Assembly (NCBI GenBank): GCA_002070715.1
Contig: MWDV01000262.1
Span: forward strand, 1 to 34,552
Direction: 5' to 3'
DNA from: Verrucomicrobia bacterium ADurb.Bin118
GTDB lineage: Bacteria > Verrucomicrobiota > Verrucomicrobiia > Limisphaerales > MWDV01
DNA: 34,552 nucleotides
Shown here one piece after another: positions 1 through 9,491 of this stretch. Numbering within the stretch: the first letter of the stretch is position 1; each line of letters opens with the position of its first letter. The notes beneath the pieces are model-generated. The model did no database searches, was not told where the DNA came from, and was given only the letters and a program-made list of their open reading frames with translations. A program made the position numbers and the translations under genes.

Positions 1-1
1 T

Positions 2-1057
2 TTTGACGCCCGCCAGATCAAAGCCGACGCCCAGGTGGGCGAGGAAATTGAGGTGGAAGTCACGCCCACCGGGTTTGGTCGCATTGCTGCCCAACACGCC
101 AAACAAACCATCATGACCCAGATCCGGCGCGCGGAGAAAGAATTGATCTTCGCCGAATTCAAAGATCGGGTGGGCGACATCGTCAGCGGCACGGTGCGCC
201 GTTTCGAACGCTCGGACGTCCTAGTGGACTTGGGCAAATACGAGGCCCTGCTGCCCAATCGCGAACGGGTGCCGACCGAAGAATACCAAGTGGGCGAACG
301 CCTGCGTTGTTTCGTGAAAGCCGTGGAACAGGGCCCCCACGGCCCGGAGATCATTCTCTCCCGCGCGGACCCGCGCTTTGTCATCAAGCTCTTTCAACTG
401 GAAGTATCGGAAATCAACGACGGCACGATCGAAATCAAGGGCATTGCCCGCGAGCCCGGATTCCGCACCAAACTGGCGGTCTATACCCGCGATGAAAAAG
501 TGGATCCGGTCGGCGCGTGCGTCGGGTTGCGCGGACAGCGGGTCAAGAACATCGTCCGCGAACTCAACAACGAAAAAGTGGACATCATCCGCTGGGACGC
601 CAACATCCGGCAATACGTCACCAACGCCCTGTCCCCGGCCAAATTGAAATCCTTTGAGGTGGATGAAGCGGCGCGGCGCATTCACATTCTCACCAGTGAA
701 GATCAATTATCCCTCGCCATCGGCAAACGCGGCCAGAACGCGCGACTGGCCTCGAAATTAACCGGCTGGCAGGTGGACATCGAGGCGGAGGTCGTGGTCA
801 CCAAAGGGTTCGAGGAAAAAGTGGCCGAGGCCGTGGAAACCCTGGCCGCCATTCCGGGCATCACTGCGGAACAAGCTGAAGTGCTCGTGCGGCATGGGTT
901 AACCCGCTTGGAAGATTTATTGCAGGCGGATGATGACGACTTGAGTGAGATTCCGGAAATTGGCGACCAAGCCACCGCCATTCTCCAGGCGGCCCGCGCC
1001 GAAGCCGCGCGGCGCACCATTCCCTTGGGGGAAGATTCCGCCGTCGGTGAACATTAA
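2..1057 (+). CDS. nusA: Transcription termination/antitermination factor NusA (5' partial)
   Basis: NusA binds RNA polymerase and nascent RNA and modulates pausing, termination and antitermination. The frame is open from the window edge (base 2), so the N-terminal polymerase-binding domain is mostly missing. What remains is an S1 domain (GDIVSGTVRRFERSDVLVDL), then two KH RNA-binding modules whose signature turns are VGLRGQRVKNIV and LAIGKRGQNARLASKL. A C-terminal helix-hairpin-helix segment follows (IPGITAEQAEVLVRHGLTRL), ending in an acidic stretch QADDDDLSEIPEIGD. About 350 residues are visible; the family is usually 430-500. It heads the classic nusA-infB-rbfA-truB run. No ylxR-like gene lies between it and infB, only 85 bases. 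The GTG at base 35 is internal and is not the start. Confidence 0.96.
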   Translation, partial: FDARQIKADAQVGEEIEVEVTPTGFGRIAAQHAKQTIMTQIRRAEKELIFAEFKDRVGDIVSGTVRRFERSDVLVDLGKYEALLPNRERVPTEEYQVGERLRCFVKAVEQGPHGPEIILSRADPRFVIKLFQLEVSEINDGTIEIKGIAREPGFRTKLAVYTRDEKVDPVGACVGLRGQRVKNIVRELNNEKVDIIRWDANIRQYVTNALSPAKLKSFEVDEAARRIHILTSEDQLSLAIGKRGQNARLASKLTGWQVDIEAEVVVTKGFEEKVAEAVETLAAIPGITAEQAEVLVRHGLTRLEDLLQADDDDLSEIPEIGDQATAILQAARAEAARRTIPLGEDSAVGEH

Positions 1058-1142
1058 AATGATTGGCACGCGGTCCGCGCATTTGCTAGCGTCCCCCCAT
1101 GAAAGCCGCGCGGCAACATCTGGCTGACGCAGTGGATAAACT

Positions 1143-3773
1143 ATGCCCGTTCGCATTTACGATATCGCAAAGAGACTTGGCCTGCAGAACAAGGAAGTTC
1201 TGAGCGCGGCCAAGGATATGGGCATTACTGCCGCCAGAGTCGCCAGCAGCACCCTCGATAAAATCACCGCGGAATACTTCGAAGACGAACTCCGCAAAAT
1301 TTTCGCCGACCGCATCGCCGCCGCGAGTCCGCCTGCTCCACCCGCCGCCGAACCCGCGACGGCTGAACCGCCGGCGGCACCTCCCGCGCCGCTCCCGGCC
1401 ACGCCCATTAGCACCGAACCGCCACCCGCCATTCCGGCGCCAGCCGTCGAAGTGGTGCCGGCCGTTGAAGTGGCACCGCCTCCGCCCGGGCCGGAGGTCT
1501 CAGAACCCGCGGTAACACCGATTCTTGAAGTCGCCGCCGCCGCTCCGGTTGTTGAGCCCCCGTCCGAAGTATCGCCAACCCCGGCCATCGAACCAGTGGC
1601 GCCAACCACGATGGTGGCCGAACCAGCCGTGCCGGCAGAGGCGGCCGAATCCGCCGCGCCCGTGGCGCCACCGCCGATCCCGCCAGTGCCGGCAACCCCG
1701 CCCCCGCCGCCGACTCCCGGATTGGGCGATCGGGTGGGATTCATTGATCTGCCCAAGCGGCCAACACCGCGGGCGAAGGAAAAATCCGCCGGACGGACCA
1801 CTCCCGGTCGCAGTGGCGTCGCCCGCCCCGAAGCGGACCGCGGGCGGGTGGAAACCCGGGGAGAAAGCCGCGTTGCGTCGCTGCCCGCCCGCCCCGGCGC
1901 TCCGGCCGGGCGCAATCAAGTCGCGCGTCCCGAACCAAAACCCGCCGCGCCAGCCACGCCCAAATGGGTGGCGCCGACCACCGGCGAAATAATCACGCTC
2001 AAGCCGCCGATCGCCGTTCGGGCCCTGGCCGAAAAGCTCAACCAAAAACCGTTCAAGATCATCGCCGACCTCATGGAATTGGGCGTGTTTGCCAACGTCA
2101 ACCAGACGATGGACGAAACCACGGCCAAACGGGTGTGCGCGAAATACGGTTACCGATTTGAACTGGAAAAACGGGATCGCGGACAGGCGCTGGTGGTGAC
2201 GCGCCGGACCGAGGACGTGGATGTCGAAGACAAGCCGGAGGACCTGAAACCGCGCGCCCCCGTGGTCACCATCATGGGGCATGTGGACCACGGCAAGACC
2301 ACCCTGCTCGACAGCATCCGCAAATCGAACGTGGTGGCCGGCGAATCCGGCGGCATCACCCAGCACATTGGCGCCTACACGATTTCCTTCCCCCATCCGG
2401 AACGCAAAAAAGAACTGGCACAAATCACGTTCCTCGATACACCGGGGCATGCCGCCTTCAGCGCGATGCGCGCCCGGGGAGCGAACGTCACAGACATCGT
2501 CGTGCTGGTGGTGGCGGCCAACGATGGTGTCATGCCGCAAACTCTGGAAGCCTTGAACCACGCCAAGGCCGCCCAGGTGCCGATCATTGTGGCCGTCAAC
2601 AAAGTGGATCACCCGGCCGCCAACGCGCTGAAAGTCCGCCAACAACTTCAGGACCGCGGGTTGGTGCCGGACGACTGGGGTGGGGACTCGATTTTCGTGG
2701 ATTGCTCCGCCCTCACCAAACAGGGGGTGGACAAGCTGCTCGACATGATCCTGCTGCAGGCGGACCTGTTGGAATTGAAGGCAAATCCCAACCGCGCGGC
2801 GCAGGGCAACGTCATTGAATCCGGCCGGGAACCGGGCGGCACAACCGTCACCGTTCTGGTGCGTAAAGGCACGCTCCGGGTGGGCGACGCCGTCATTTGC
2901 GGACCGTGCCACGGCAAAGTGCGGGCGTTGGTCAATGAAGAGGGCAAGCGGCTCAAGGAAGCCGGTCCTTCCGTGGCGGTTAAAATGCTTGGCTTGAACG
3001 GCGTGCCCGAGGCCGGCTCGGAGTTCAACGTCATGAAGGACGAAAAAGCCGCCCGGGCTCTGGCGGAACAACGTCAGATGGAAGCGCGGGCCCAGGCTTT
3101 GGAAGCCAAGAAAGCCGGCGTCACCCTCGAAACCCTCTTTGACACGCTGGACGCCCAGCACAGCAAAGTCCTCAAACTGGTGGTCAAGACGGACACCCAG
3201 GGATCGGAGGAAGCCATTGTGGACGCGCTGAAGAAAATCGAGTCCGACAAGGTATCGCTCGAAGTCATTCACAGCGCCGTGGGCACCATCAACGAATCCG
3301 ATGTTTCGCTGGCCTCGGCGTCCCACGCGGTGATTCTCGGGTTCCACACCCGCATTGACACCGGCGTGGGGGAAGCCGCCAAACGGGAAGGGGTGCAAAT
3401 CAAGTTGTACACCATCATTTACGAACTGATTGACGAGGTGAAAGAAGCCATGGCGGGCCTGCTGGAACCCATCGTGCGCGAGATCGTCACCGGTGCGGCG
3501 GAAGTCAAACAAATCTTCCAACTGTCCAAGGGCGCGCCCGTGGCCGGCTGCGCCGTCAACAATGGCCGCATTGTCCGCGGCAAGATTCGCGTCCGTCGGC
3601 GCAAGGAGTTGATTTACGAAGGAGTGACCCAGTCCCTGCGCCGGTTTCAAGACGAGGTCAACGAAGTCCGGGCCGGCATGGAATGCGGTATTCGGATCGA
3701 GGGCTTCGGCGATTTTCAGGTGGGCGATGTGCTCGAATGTTACCTCGTGGAGAAAGTCGCCCAGAAACTCTGA
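1143..3773 (+). CDS. infB: Translation initiation factor IF-2
   Basis: IF-2 is the GTPase that delivers initiator fMet-tRNA to the 30S subunit and promotes subunit joining. The 876-residue protein starts with an IF2_N helical domain (residues 1-55, [12 protein letters not shown]). A proline/alanine-rich linker of roughly 220 residues follows, then a second IF2_N-type module near 285-350. The G domain carries GHVDHGKT at 379-386, DTPGH at 432-436, NKVD at 486-489 and a DCSAL G5 element. Domains II, III and IV complete the C-terminus. All GTPase motifs are intact. The ATG gives the canonical N-terminus and has no Shine-Dalgarno sequence upstream. It lies 85 bases after nusA and 54 before rbfA, presumably in one transcript. 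The PA-rich linker explains long false open frames on the opposite strand. Confidence 0.98.
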   Translation: MPVRIYDIAKRLGLQNKEVLSAAKDMGITAARVASSTLDKITAEYFEDELRKIFADRIAAASPPAPPAAEPATAEPPAAPPAPLPATPISTEPPPAIPAPAVEVVPAVEVAPPPPGPEVSEPAVTPILEVAAAAPVVEPPSEVSPTPAIEPVAPTTMVAEPAVPAEAAESAAPVAPPPIPPVPATPPPPPTPGLGDRVGFIDLPKRPTPRAKEKSAGRTTPGRSGVARPEADRGRVETRGESRVASLPARPGAPAGRNQVARPEPKPAAPATPKWVAPTTGEIITLKPPIAVRALAEKLNQKPFKIIADLMELGVFANVNQTMDETTAKRVCAKYGYRFELEKRDRGQALVVTRRTEDVDVEDKPEDLKPRAPVVTIMGHVDHGKTTLLDSIRKSNVVAGESGGITQHIGAYTISFPHPERKKELAQITFLDTPGHAAFSAMRARGANVTDIVVLVVAANDGVMPQTLEALNHAKAAQVPIIVAVNKVDHPAANALKVRQQLQDRGLVPDDWGGDSIFVDCSALTKQGVDKLLDMILLQADLLELKANPNRAAQGNVIESGREPGGTTVTVLVRKGTLRVGDAVICGPCHGKVRALVNEEGKRLKEAGPSVAVKMLGLNGVPEAGSEFNVMKDEKAARALAEQRQMEARAQALEAKKAGVTLETLFDTLDAQHSKVLKLVVKTDTQGSEEAIVDALKKIESDKVSLEVIHSAVGTINESDVSLASASHAVILGFHTRIDTGVGEAAKREGVQIKLYTIIYELIDEVKEAMAGLLEPIVREIVTGAAEVKQIFQLSKGAPVAGCAVNNGRIVRGKIRVRRRKELIYEGVTQSLRRFQDEVNEVRAGMECGIRIEGFGDFQVGDVLECYLVEKVAQKL

Positions 3774-3827
3774 GGCGGCAGTCTGACGGCCCGGGGACCG
3801 GTTTTAATCATGCAGGATTGATCCAAG

Positions 3828-4190
3828 ATGCCTTCCCATCGAATCCAGCGCGTGCGCGAACTGCTCAAGCGGGAGATCGGCAACGTCATCCGTCGCGAAA
3901 TCCCGGCGGAGGAGGCGGGTCTGGTCTCGGTCAATGACGTGGACGTGGCGGGCGATCTGCGTTCGGCGCTGGTGTTCATCAGTATCTTGGGCGGACCGGA
4001 TCAACAGAAGCGCGGCATCGCGTTGCTTGAAGAAAACCGGGGGCGCATCCAACACCTGGTCGCGCGCTCGGTGGTGCTCAAATACTTTCCCACACTGAAA
4101 TTTGTCCTGGACGATTCGGTGGTCCGCGGGAATCGCGTCCTGCAGATCATCGAAGAATTGGAACGCGCCCAGCCGTCGCCCGCGGAGTGA
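3828..4190 (+). CDS. rbfA: 30S ribosome-binding factor A
   Basis: RbfA is a KH-fold assembly factor that helps mature the 5' end of 16S rRNA and the 30S subunit. The protein is 120 residues, the usual length. It has the family's opening helix (HRIQRVRELLKREIGNVIRREI-like, residues 3-24), the central beta region around VNDVDVAGDLRSALVFIS, and the closing LKFVLDDSVVRGNRVLQIIEEL. An AGGA ends 10 bases before the ATG, one of very few Shine-Dalgarno-like sites in this window. The stop codon overlaps the start of the next gene (TGATG), so the two are probably translationally coupled. Confidence 0.95.
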   Translation: MPSHRIQRVRELLKREIGNVIRREIPAEEAGLVSVNDVDVAGDLRSALVFISILGGPDQQKRGIALLEENRGRIQHLVARSVVLKYFPTLKFVLDDSVVRGNRVLQIIEELERAQPSPAE

Positions 4191-5179
4191 TGCCGGTGAA
4201 ATCGCACCCCAAGATCATTCAGCGGATTCTCGAAGTGCTGCGCGGCAGCCAGAGCGTCTGCGTGGTCGGCCATGTGCGGCCGGACGGGGATTGCATCGGT
4301 TCGCAACTGGCCTTGACGCTGGCCTTGCGGGCTGAAGGCCGGCGGGTCACCTGTTGGAACGAGGATGTCGTGCCGCAGAAATACCGGTTTCTGGATCCCG
4401 AAGGCCTGATCCAACCACCCCGGGCCGGCCAGCGTTTTGATTGTGTTGTCGCCGCCGATGCCGCCAGTTTCGAGCGGCTGGGCCGCGCCGGCGAATGCCT
4501 GGGCGAACGCCAGACCTTGATCAACATTGATCATCATCCCTGCAACACCCGGTTTGGCGACATCAACTGGGTGGCCGCCAACCAACCTTCCACCGGAGAA
4601 TTGATCTATCGTCTGCTTCGCGCCGCCCGCTGGCCCATCACCCCGCGCATTGCCGATTGCCTGTTCACGGCCATCTCCACGGACACCGGTTCGTTCCAAT
4701 ACCCCTCCACGCGGCCTTCCACCTATCACGTGGCCGGGGAACTGGTCGCCCGCGGCGCCAATCTGACCCAGATTTGCCACGAGGTGTATCAATCATTTCC
4801 CCTGCCCCGCGCGCGTTTGCTGAAGCGGTTGTACAGCCGCTTCCGGCTCACCGATAAAAACCGCATCGCCTATTGCTGGTTGAACAAAGCCGACTTCGCG
4901 CGCACCGGCGCGGACAGCGCGGATTCCGAGGGTTTGATTGATCACATCCGGGCCATCGAACCCGTGGTGGTCGCCTGTGTGTTTGAGGAAGTGGACCCCC
5001 AATGGACGCGCGTCAGTTTCCGCTCGAAAAGCGACCAGGTGAACGTCAATAAAATCGCCGCGCAGTTTGGCGGGGGCGGGCATGCCGCCGCGGCCGGCGC
5101 CCGCATTGAAGGCACTCCCCTGGCGACCCGCCGGCGCGTCATCGCCGCCATCAAGCTCGCCTTGAAAGCGCTGCCCTGA
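4190..5179 (+). CDS. nrnA: DHH/DHHA1 phosphoesterase, NrnA-type oligoribonuclease / pAp phosphatase
   Basis: This family degrades nanoRNA or c-di-nucleotide products, or dephosphorylates pAp, using two metal ions. Seen here: GHVRPDGDCIG (His28, Asp32 and Asp34 as metal ligands), an ADAAS Asp motif, the name-giving DHH at 114-116, TDTGSF, and the DHHA1 substrate loop FGGGGHAAAAG from residue 293. At 329 residues it matches NrnA-like proteins and has no membrane or PAS domains, so it is not GdpP. ATG at 4190 overlaps the rbfA stop; a GTG directly before it (4187) is an alternative. A DHH gene between rbfA and truB is a widespread arrangement. The exact substrate (nanoRNA, pAp or pApA) cannot be read from the sequence. 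Confidence 0.9.
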   Translation: MPVKSHPKIIQRILEVLRGSQSVCVVGHVRPDGDCIGSQLALTLALRAEGRRVTCWNEDVVPQKYRFLDPEGLIQPPRAGQRFDCVVAADAASFERLGRAGECLGERQTLINIDHHPCNTRFGDINWVAANQPSTGELIYRLLRAARWPITPRIADCLFTAISTDTGSFQYPSTRPSTYHVAGELVARGANLTQICHEVYQSFPLPRARLLKRLYSRFRLTDKNRIAYCWLNKADFARTGADSADSEGLIDHIRAIEPVVVACVFEEVDPQWTRVSFRSKSDQVNVNKIAAQFGGGGHAAAAGARIEGTPLATRRRVIAAIKLALKALP

Positions 5180-5185
5180 TTCCGC

Positions 5186-5908
5186 ATGCAACCCTTTGCC
5201 GCCCTCGACGGAGCCTTGTTGATTGACAAGCCCTCCGGCCCGACTTCCCACGATGTGGTCGCCGCGGTCCGGCGCCAATTCCGCCTGCCCAAGGTCGGCC
5301 ATTGCGGCACGTTGGACCCGAACGCAACCGGCCTGCTGGTGCTCGTGCTCGGCCGCGGCACCAAGCTCTCGGAAAAGCTCATGGCCGATGACAAATTGTA
5401 CGCGGGCCGCATCCAGTTCGGCGTCAGCACGGACAGTCACGACGCCGACGGCGAAATCACGGCCACCCTGCCGGTGCCGTTGTTGACGCTCGATGAATTA
5501 AACGGGCTGGCGGCGGAATTTGTCGGCGACCACATGCAAACACCCCCGATGGTGTCGGCGGTGAAAAAGGATGGCGTGCCGTTGTATAAACTCGCCCGCA
5601 AAGGTGTGGAAGTACAGCGCGAACCCCGGCTGGTGCACATTTACCGGTTTCGCTTTTCCAGTTACGCCGACTCCGTGGGTCATTTTGAACTGGCCTGCAC
5701 CAAGGGCACCTACGTGCGGAGCGTGGCCCATGAGCTGGGGCAGAAGGTTGGTTGCGGTGCGCATTTGGCCGCCTTGCGCCGCGTCAGCTCCGGCAAATTT
5801 AACGTGGCCAACGCGCTACCGCTGGACGCGGTGTTGAAGCTCACCACGGCGGAATTGGAAAAGCGGGTGATCCCGTTCTTGAAACTGGCCGCGGGGAACT
5901 CCGGTTGA
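5186..5908 (+). CDS. truB: tRNA pseudouridine(55) synthase TruB
   Basis: TruB converts U55 of the T-loop in tRNAs to pseudouridine. The catalytic aspartate is Asp44 in HCGTLDPNATG, preceded by the typical start LLIDKPSGPTSHDVV. The later motifs MQTPPMVSAVKKDGVPLYKLAR and CTKGTYVRSVAHELG are present (positions about 114-135 and 171-185). The protein is 240 residues, on the short side, with little room for a full C-terminal PUA domain as in E. coli. It begins 6 bases after the DHH gene and is followed by ribF at 45 bases, so it is inside the operon. No Shine-Dalgarno site precedes the ATG. Confidence 0.95.
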   Translation: MQPFAALDGALLIDKPSGPTSHDVVAAVRRQFRLPKVGHCGTLDPNATGLLVLVLGRGTKLSEKLMADDKLYAGRIQFGVSTDSHDADGEITATLPVPLLTLDELNGLAAEFVGDHMQTPPMVSAVKKDGVPLYKLARKGVEVQREPRLVHIYRFRFSSYADSVGHFELACTKGTYVRSVAHELGQKVGCGAHLAALRRVSSGKFNVANALPLDAVLKLTTAELEKRVIPFLKLAAGNSG

Positions 5909-5953
5909 ACGGCCCGCCGCCCGCGCGCTTCGGGTTTCACCATTCACGCGCCG

Positions 5954-6877
5954 ATGAAAATCTTCCACACCGCCCGCGACCTGAAGCCCCGCTCGCAACC
6001 GGTCTGCCTGGCCATGGGTTTTTTTGACGGCGTGCATCTGGGGCATCAACAAATCATCCGGCAGACCCTCGCGGACGCCCGCCAACACCAAGCACTAGCG
6101 CTGGTGCTGACCTTCGACCGGCATCCAAACGTCGTGGTCGCGCCCGACCGCGTGCCCCCGCTGATATATTCGCTTTCGCAAAAACTAGAAACCTTGGACG
6201 CCCTCGGCGTGGACGCCGTGTTGCTGCTGCACTTTGACCGGCCTCTCAGCCGGCAAAGCGGAGAAACATTCGTGCGCCGGTTGGTGCGCGACCTTGATCC
6301 GTTGCACAGCGTTTGCGTGGGCCGCAATTTTCTGTTCGGCCACGAACGGCGCGGCAACGTCGCCTCGCTCAAGCATTGGGGGGATCGTTGGGGATTCCAC
6401 GTTCACGCCATCCCCGGCGTCTCCCTAGAGGGCCGCGTGGTCAGTAGCACCCGCATTCGTCAGGCGATTCAAGCCGGGGATTTGGCAACGGCCAGCCGGC
6501 TGCTGGGCCGCCCGTATGCGTTGCGCGGCGAAGTCGTGCGGGGCGATGGCATGGGACGGAAGCTTGGCTTTCCGACCTGCAACTTGGACACCACCGGACG
6601 GGTATTGCCTCCGTCGGGTGTGTACGTGGCGCAGGCGAACATGCGCGGCCGGTCGTATCGCGCGCTGCTCAATCTGGGCGTGCGCCCCACCGTGAACCCC
6701 ACCGCATCCCAACGCCGCGTGGAGGTTCATCTGCTGGATGAACAGGGTGATTTCTACGGTGAGGAACTGGAGGTGATCTTCGGTCCCAAGCTGCGCGACG
6801 AACAGCGGTTCCCCTCGCTCGCGGCGTTGCAGCGCCAGATTGCGCGGGATATTACCCAGGCCCGCGAGCGCGGCTGA
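5954..6877 (+). CDS. ribF: Bifunctional riboflavin kinase / FAD synthetase
   Basis: RibF phosphorylates riboflavin to FMN and adenylylates FMN to FAD. The N-terminal nucleotidyltransferase domain has GFFDGVHLGH (HLGH at 28-31) and SSTRIRQAI at 164-172. The C-terminal kinase domain has GRKLGFPTCNL (GFPT at 205-208), GVYVA and LNLGVRPTV, then the VEVHLLD strand. Length 307 is standard. No FMN riboswitch-like structure is evident in the 45-base gap from truB, so expression presumably follows the upstream operon. The truB-ribF adjacency is common across bacteria. Confidence 0.95.
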   Translation: MKIFHTARDLKPRSQPVCLAMGFFDGVHLGHQQIIRQTLADARQHQALALVLTFDRHPNVVVAPDRVPPLIYSLSQKLETLDALGVDAVLLLHFDRPLSRQSGETFVRRLVRDLDPLHSVCVGRNFLFGHERRGNVASLKHWGDRWGFHVHAIPGVSLEGRVVSSTRIRQAIQAGDLATASRLLGRPYALRGEVVRGDGMGRKLGFPTCNLDTTGRVLPPSGVYVAQANMRGRSYRALLNLGVRPTVNPTASQRRVEVHLLDEQGDFYGEELEVIFGPKLRDEQRFPSLAALQRQIARDITQARERG

Positions 6878-6981
6878 GACGCGCCCGCCGCCCGCGCCAT
6901 GCCTCCTCCCGTCGCGCGCGCCATTTCTGAATGCGGGGTTGCGCGCCCGCGGTACATTCACTAGGTTGCGGGCGTACGGGT

Positions 6982-7848
6982 ATGAGAGTTTACATCGACG
7001 GGAAATATTACGACGAGGCCAAGGCCAAAATCTCGGTGTTCGACCATGGGTTGCTCTATGGCGACGGCATTTTCGAAGGCATTCGCGCCTATCACGGTCG
7101 GGTGTTCAAACTCCAGGAGCACGTGGACCGGTTGTATCACTCGGCCAAAGCGCTGTTGCTCACCATTCCCATGTCGCCCCCCGAAATGATGCGGGCCGTG
7201 GTGGCGACCTGTCGGAAAAACCGGCTGCGCAACGGGTATATCCGGCTCGTGGTCACGCGGGGCGTGGGCACGTTGGGGTTGAATCCCAACCGCTGCAAAC
7301 AAGGTTCGGTCATCATCATCGCTGGACAAATTCAACTTTATCCGGAGGCCTATTACCGGAACGGCTTGGCGATCGTCACCGTTCCCACCGTCCGCAATCT
7401 GCACAGCGCGCTCAATCCGGCCATCAAATCGCTCAATTACCTCAACAACATTCTGGCCAAAATCGAGGCCAACAACGCGGGGGTGGAGGAAGCCGTCATG
7501 CTCAACGCGGAGGGTTATGTGGCCGAATGCACCGGCGATAATCTGTTCATCGTCCGGGACGATGAGGTCCTGACGCCGCCCCTCGCCGCCGGCGCGTTGT
7601 ACGGCATCACCCGGCGCGTGGTGATGGAACTGGCCGAGGAGGCGGGCTGGCGCGTCCGGGAACCCAATTTAACCCGTTATGATTTGTTCAACGCGAGCGA
7701 GTGTTTCCTCACCGGCACCGGGGCCGAGATTGTTCCGGTGGTGAAGATTGACGGGCGCGTCATTGGTTCGGGCAAACCCGGCCCCGTCACCCGCCAACTG
7801 ATGGAGCGGTATCATGCGTTGACCCGTGTGTCCGGCGAACCCATTTGA
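6982..7848 (+). CDS. ilvE: Branched-chain amino acid aminotransferase (fold-type IV PLP enzyme)
   Basis: This is a pyridoxal-phosphate transaminase of class IV, most likely transferring amino groups to and from branched-chain 2-oxo acids. The start ATG gives MRVYIDGKYYDEAKAKISV. It is followed by FDHGLLYGDGIFEGIRAY, the substrate-side signature. Lys149 (AIKSLNYLNN) is the expected Schiff-base lysine, and EAVMLNAEGYVAECTGDNLF is the cofactor-binding segment. At 288 residues it matches the short IlvE/DAAT group. A D-amino-acid or aminodeoxychorismate lyase role cannot be excluded from sequence alone, but YGDGIFEGIR favours IlvE. An in-frame ATG-like extension upstream to 6931 is not homologous in character and was rejected. 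It lies 104 bases after ribF and 17 before mcsA. Confidence 0.9.
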   Translation: MRVYIDGKYYDEAKAKISVFDHGLLYGDGIFEGIRAYHGRVFKLQEHVDRLYHSAKALLLTIPMSPPEMMRAVVATCRKNRLRNGYIRLVVTRGVGTLGLNPNRCKQGSVIIIAGQIQLYPEAYYRNGLAIVTVPTVRNLHSALNPAIKSLNYLNNILAKIEANNAGVEEAVMLNAEGYVAECTGDNLFIVRDDEVLTPPLAAGALYGITRRVVMELAEEAGWRVREPNLTRYDLFNASECFLTGTGAEIVPVVKIDGRVIGSGKPGPVTRQLMERYHALTRVSGEPI

Positions 7849-7865
7849 CCGGCACCAGCGAATTT

Positions 7866-8390
7866 ATGAAATGTTGCGTCTGCAAAGAACGCGAAGCGAC
7901 CGTGCATCTGACGCAGATTGCCGGCGACAAGATACAAAAACTGGATCTCTGCGAGGAATGCGCCCGGAGCAAGGGAGTCAATGACCCCACCGGATTCTCG
8001 CTGGCCGACCTGTTGCTCGGCTTGGGCGCCTCCCAGGAAATGGAACAGGCCGCCGCCGCCACCAAAGGCGGGGAATTGAAATGCCCGCGCTGCGGTTTCA
8101 CCCAGGCGGATTACAAGAAGGCCGGCCGGCTGGGATGCCCCGATTGTTACCAGACCTTTGCCGAAGGTTTGAAGAGCCTGCTCAAGACCATGCATAAAGG
8201 CCCCCGCCACATCGGCAAGGCGCCGGAACAACTCCGACGGCATCTGGATTTCAAGAGGCATCTGGCCCAGTTGCAGCGTCAGTTGGCCCAGGCCATTGAA
8301 ACGGAAGACTTCGAGCAAGCCGCGGTCCTGCGCGACGAAATCAAACACTTGACCGCCAAACCCGCGCCAGCGAGCGCGCCCCGGAAATGA
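7866..8390 (+). CDS. mcsA: McsA-like zinc-finger/UVR-domain activator of protein arginine kinase
   Basis: McsA activates the arginine kinase McsB and binds zinc. The 174-residue protein has four CxxC pairs: CCVC at 3-6, CEEC, CPRC and CPDC. This is the McsA layout of two zinc ribbons. A C-terminal UVR-type helical hairpin follows (LAQAIETEDFEQAAVLRDEI). The ATG at 7866 was chosen because the zinc motif begins immediately; the seven-residue extension upstream adds nothing recognisable. Its last bases overlap the start of mcsB as ATGA, indicating translational coupling and supporting a functional pair. In Firmicutes the pair sits with ctsR and clpC; here neither is adjacent. Confidence 0.9.
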   Translation: MKCCVCKEREATVHLTQIAGDKIQKLDLCEECARSKGVNDPTGFSLADLLLGLGASQEMEQAAAATKGGELKCPRCGFTQADYKKAGRLGCPDCYQTFAEGLKSLLKTMHKGPRHIGKAPEQLRRHLDFKRHLAQLQRQLAQAIETEDFEQAAVLRDEIKHLTAKPAPASAPRK

Positions 8391-9487
8391 ACATCCACAC
8401 GTTTTTGGCGCCGCCCGCGGAAACGGCGCGGCGCACGGGTCCGCACGACCGGATTGTGCTGTCCAGCCGTGTGCGGCTCGCCCGGAATCTGCGGGATTTC
8501 TCCTTTCCCGGCTGGGCCAAAAAAGCGGAGCGGTTGACGGTTGTGGATCTCATCCGGCCGGCGGTGGAACAGTTGCCGGAATTGGCGGGCTGTTTTTCGG
8601 AGTCCATGGACAAGCTGTCGGCGTTGGACAAACAAATCTTGGTGGAACGCCATTTGATCAGCCGGGAACACGCCGCCCGGGGCGCCGGCAGCGCCCTGGC
8701 CTTGAACCGCGAGGAAACCCTCTGTGTCATGATCAATGAGGAGGATCACTTGCGCATGCAGGCGCTCCGTCCGGGGCTGCAACTCCGCCATGCCTGGGAG
8801 GCTGTGGACGCTGTGGATTCCCAGTTGGAGCAAAAACTCAACTACGCCTTCAGCCTCGAACTGGGTTATCTGACCGCCTGCCCGACCAATCTCGGCACCG
8901 GCATCCGCGTCAGCGCCATGCTGCACCTGCCGGGCTTGGTGCTCGCCGATCAAATCAATGCCATTGTCCAGTCAGTCAGCAAACTGGGGCTGGCGGTGCG
9001 CGGGCTTTACGGCGAAGGCAGCGAGGCGCTCGGCAACATTTTCCAGGTGTCCAACCAACGGACGCTGGGGGAAACGGAACCCGCCATCGTGGAGCGTCTG
9101 GAAAAAGTCCTCACGCAGATCATCGAACACGAGGACAACGCCCGGACCAACCTGCTGGAGCAACGGCCCAAGATTCTGTTCAACCAGATCGGCCGGGCCT
9201 ACGGCATCCTGACCAACGCCCACATCATCACCTCCAAGGAAGCCATTAACATGCTGTCCTTCATGCGGCTGGGCGCCGATCTGGGCATGTTCCCCGCCAC
9301 GGCCCGCGCGTTGACGGATGAACTCTTCATTCTCACCCAGCCTGCGCATTTGCAGCGCTTGCACACGGGCAAACTGTCCGCCGATGAACGCGACCTGGTC
9401 CGTGCGGACATGATCCGCGAACGGCTCAAAACCATGGAGCGACCCACACCACCACCGCCACCCGCGCCCTCACCCGCCGCCGATTGA
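8387..9487 (+). CDS. mcsB: Protein arginine kinase McsB
   Basis: McsB phosphorylates arginine residues in proteins; in Bacillus the mark directs substrates to ClpCP. The 366-residue sequence has the phosphagen-kinase fold signatures: VLSSRVRLARNL (26-34), the NEEDHLRMQ substrate-region motif, and CPTNLGTGIRVS with the active-site cysteine Cys165. It also has the RPKILFNQIGRAYG segment and a C-terminal region typical of McsB rather than of metazoan arginine kinases. A proline-rich tail (RPTPPPPPAPSP) ends the protein and looks like a local addition. It overlaps mcsA by four bases and precedes gatC by four. The kinase activity is inferred from family membership. Confidence 0.93.
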   Translation: MNIHTFLAPPAETARRTGPHDRIVLSSRVRLARNLRDFSFPGWAKKAERLTVVDLIRPAVEQLPELAGCFSESMDKLSALDKQILVERHLISREHAARGAGSALALNREETLCVMINEEDHLRMQALRPGLQLRHAWEAVDAVDSQLEQKLNYAFSLELGYLTACPTNLGTGIRVSAMLHLPGLVLADQINAIVQSVSKLGLAVRGLYGEGSEALGNIFQVSNQRTLGETEPAIVERLEKVLTQIIEHEDNARTNLLEQRPKILFNQIGRAYGILTNAHIITSKEAINMLSFMRLGADLGMFPATARALTDELFILTQPAHLQRLHTGKLSADERDLVRADMIRERLKTMERPTPPPPPAPSPAAD

Positions 9488-9491
9488 TCGC

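Noticed and set aside
1500-3650. 716-residue open frame on the minus strand opposite infB
   Set aside because: Shadow of a GC-rich gene. The sequence is rich in His, Arg and Gly without domain motifs, and infB on the plus strand is certain.
5909-5953. FMN riboswitch before ribF
   Set aside because: The gap is only 45 bases and no conserved RFN-type helices are visible.
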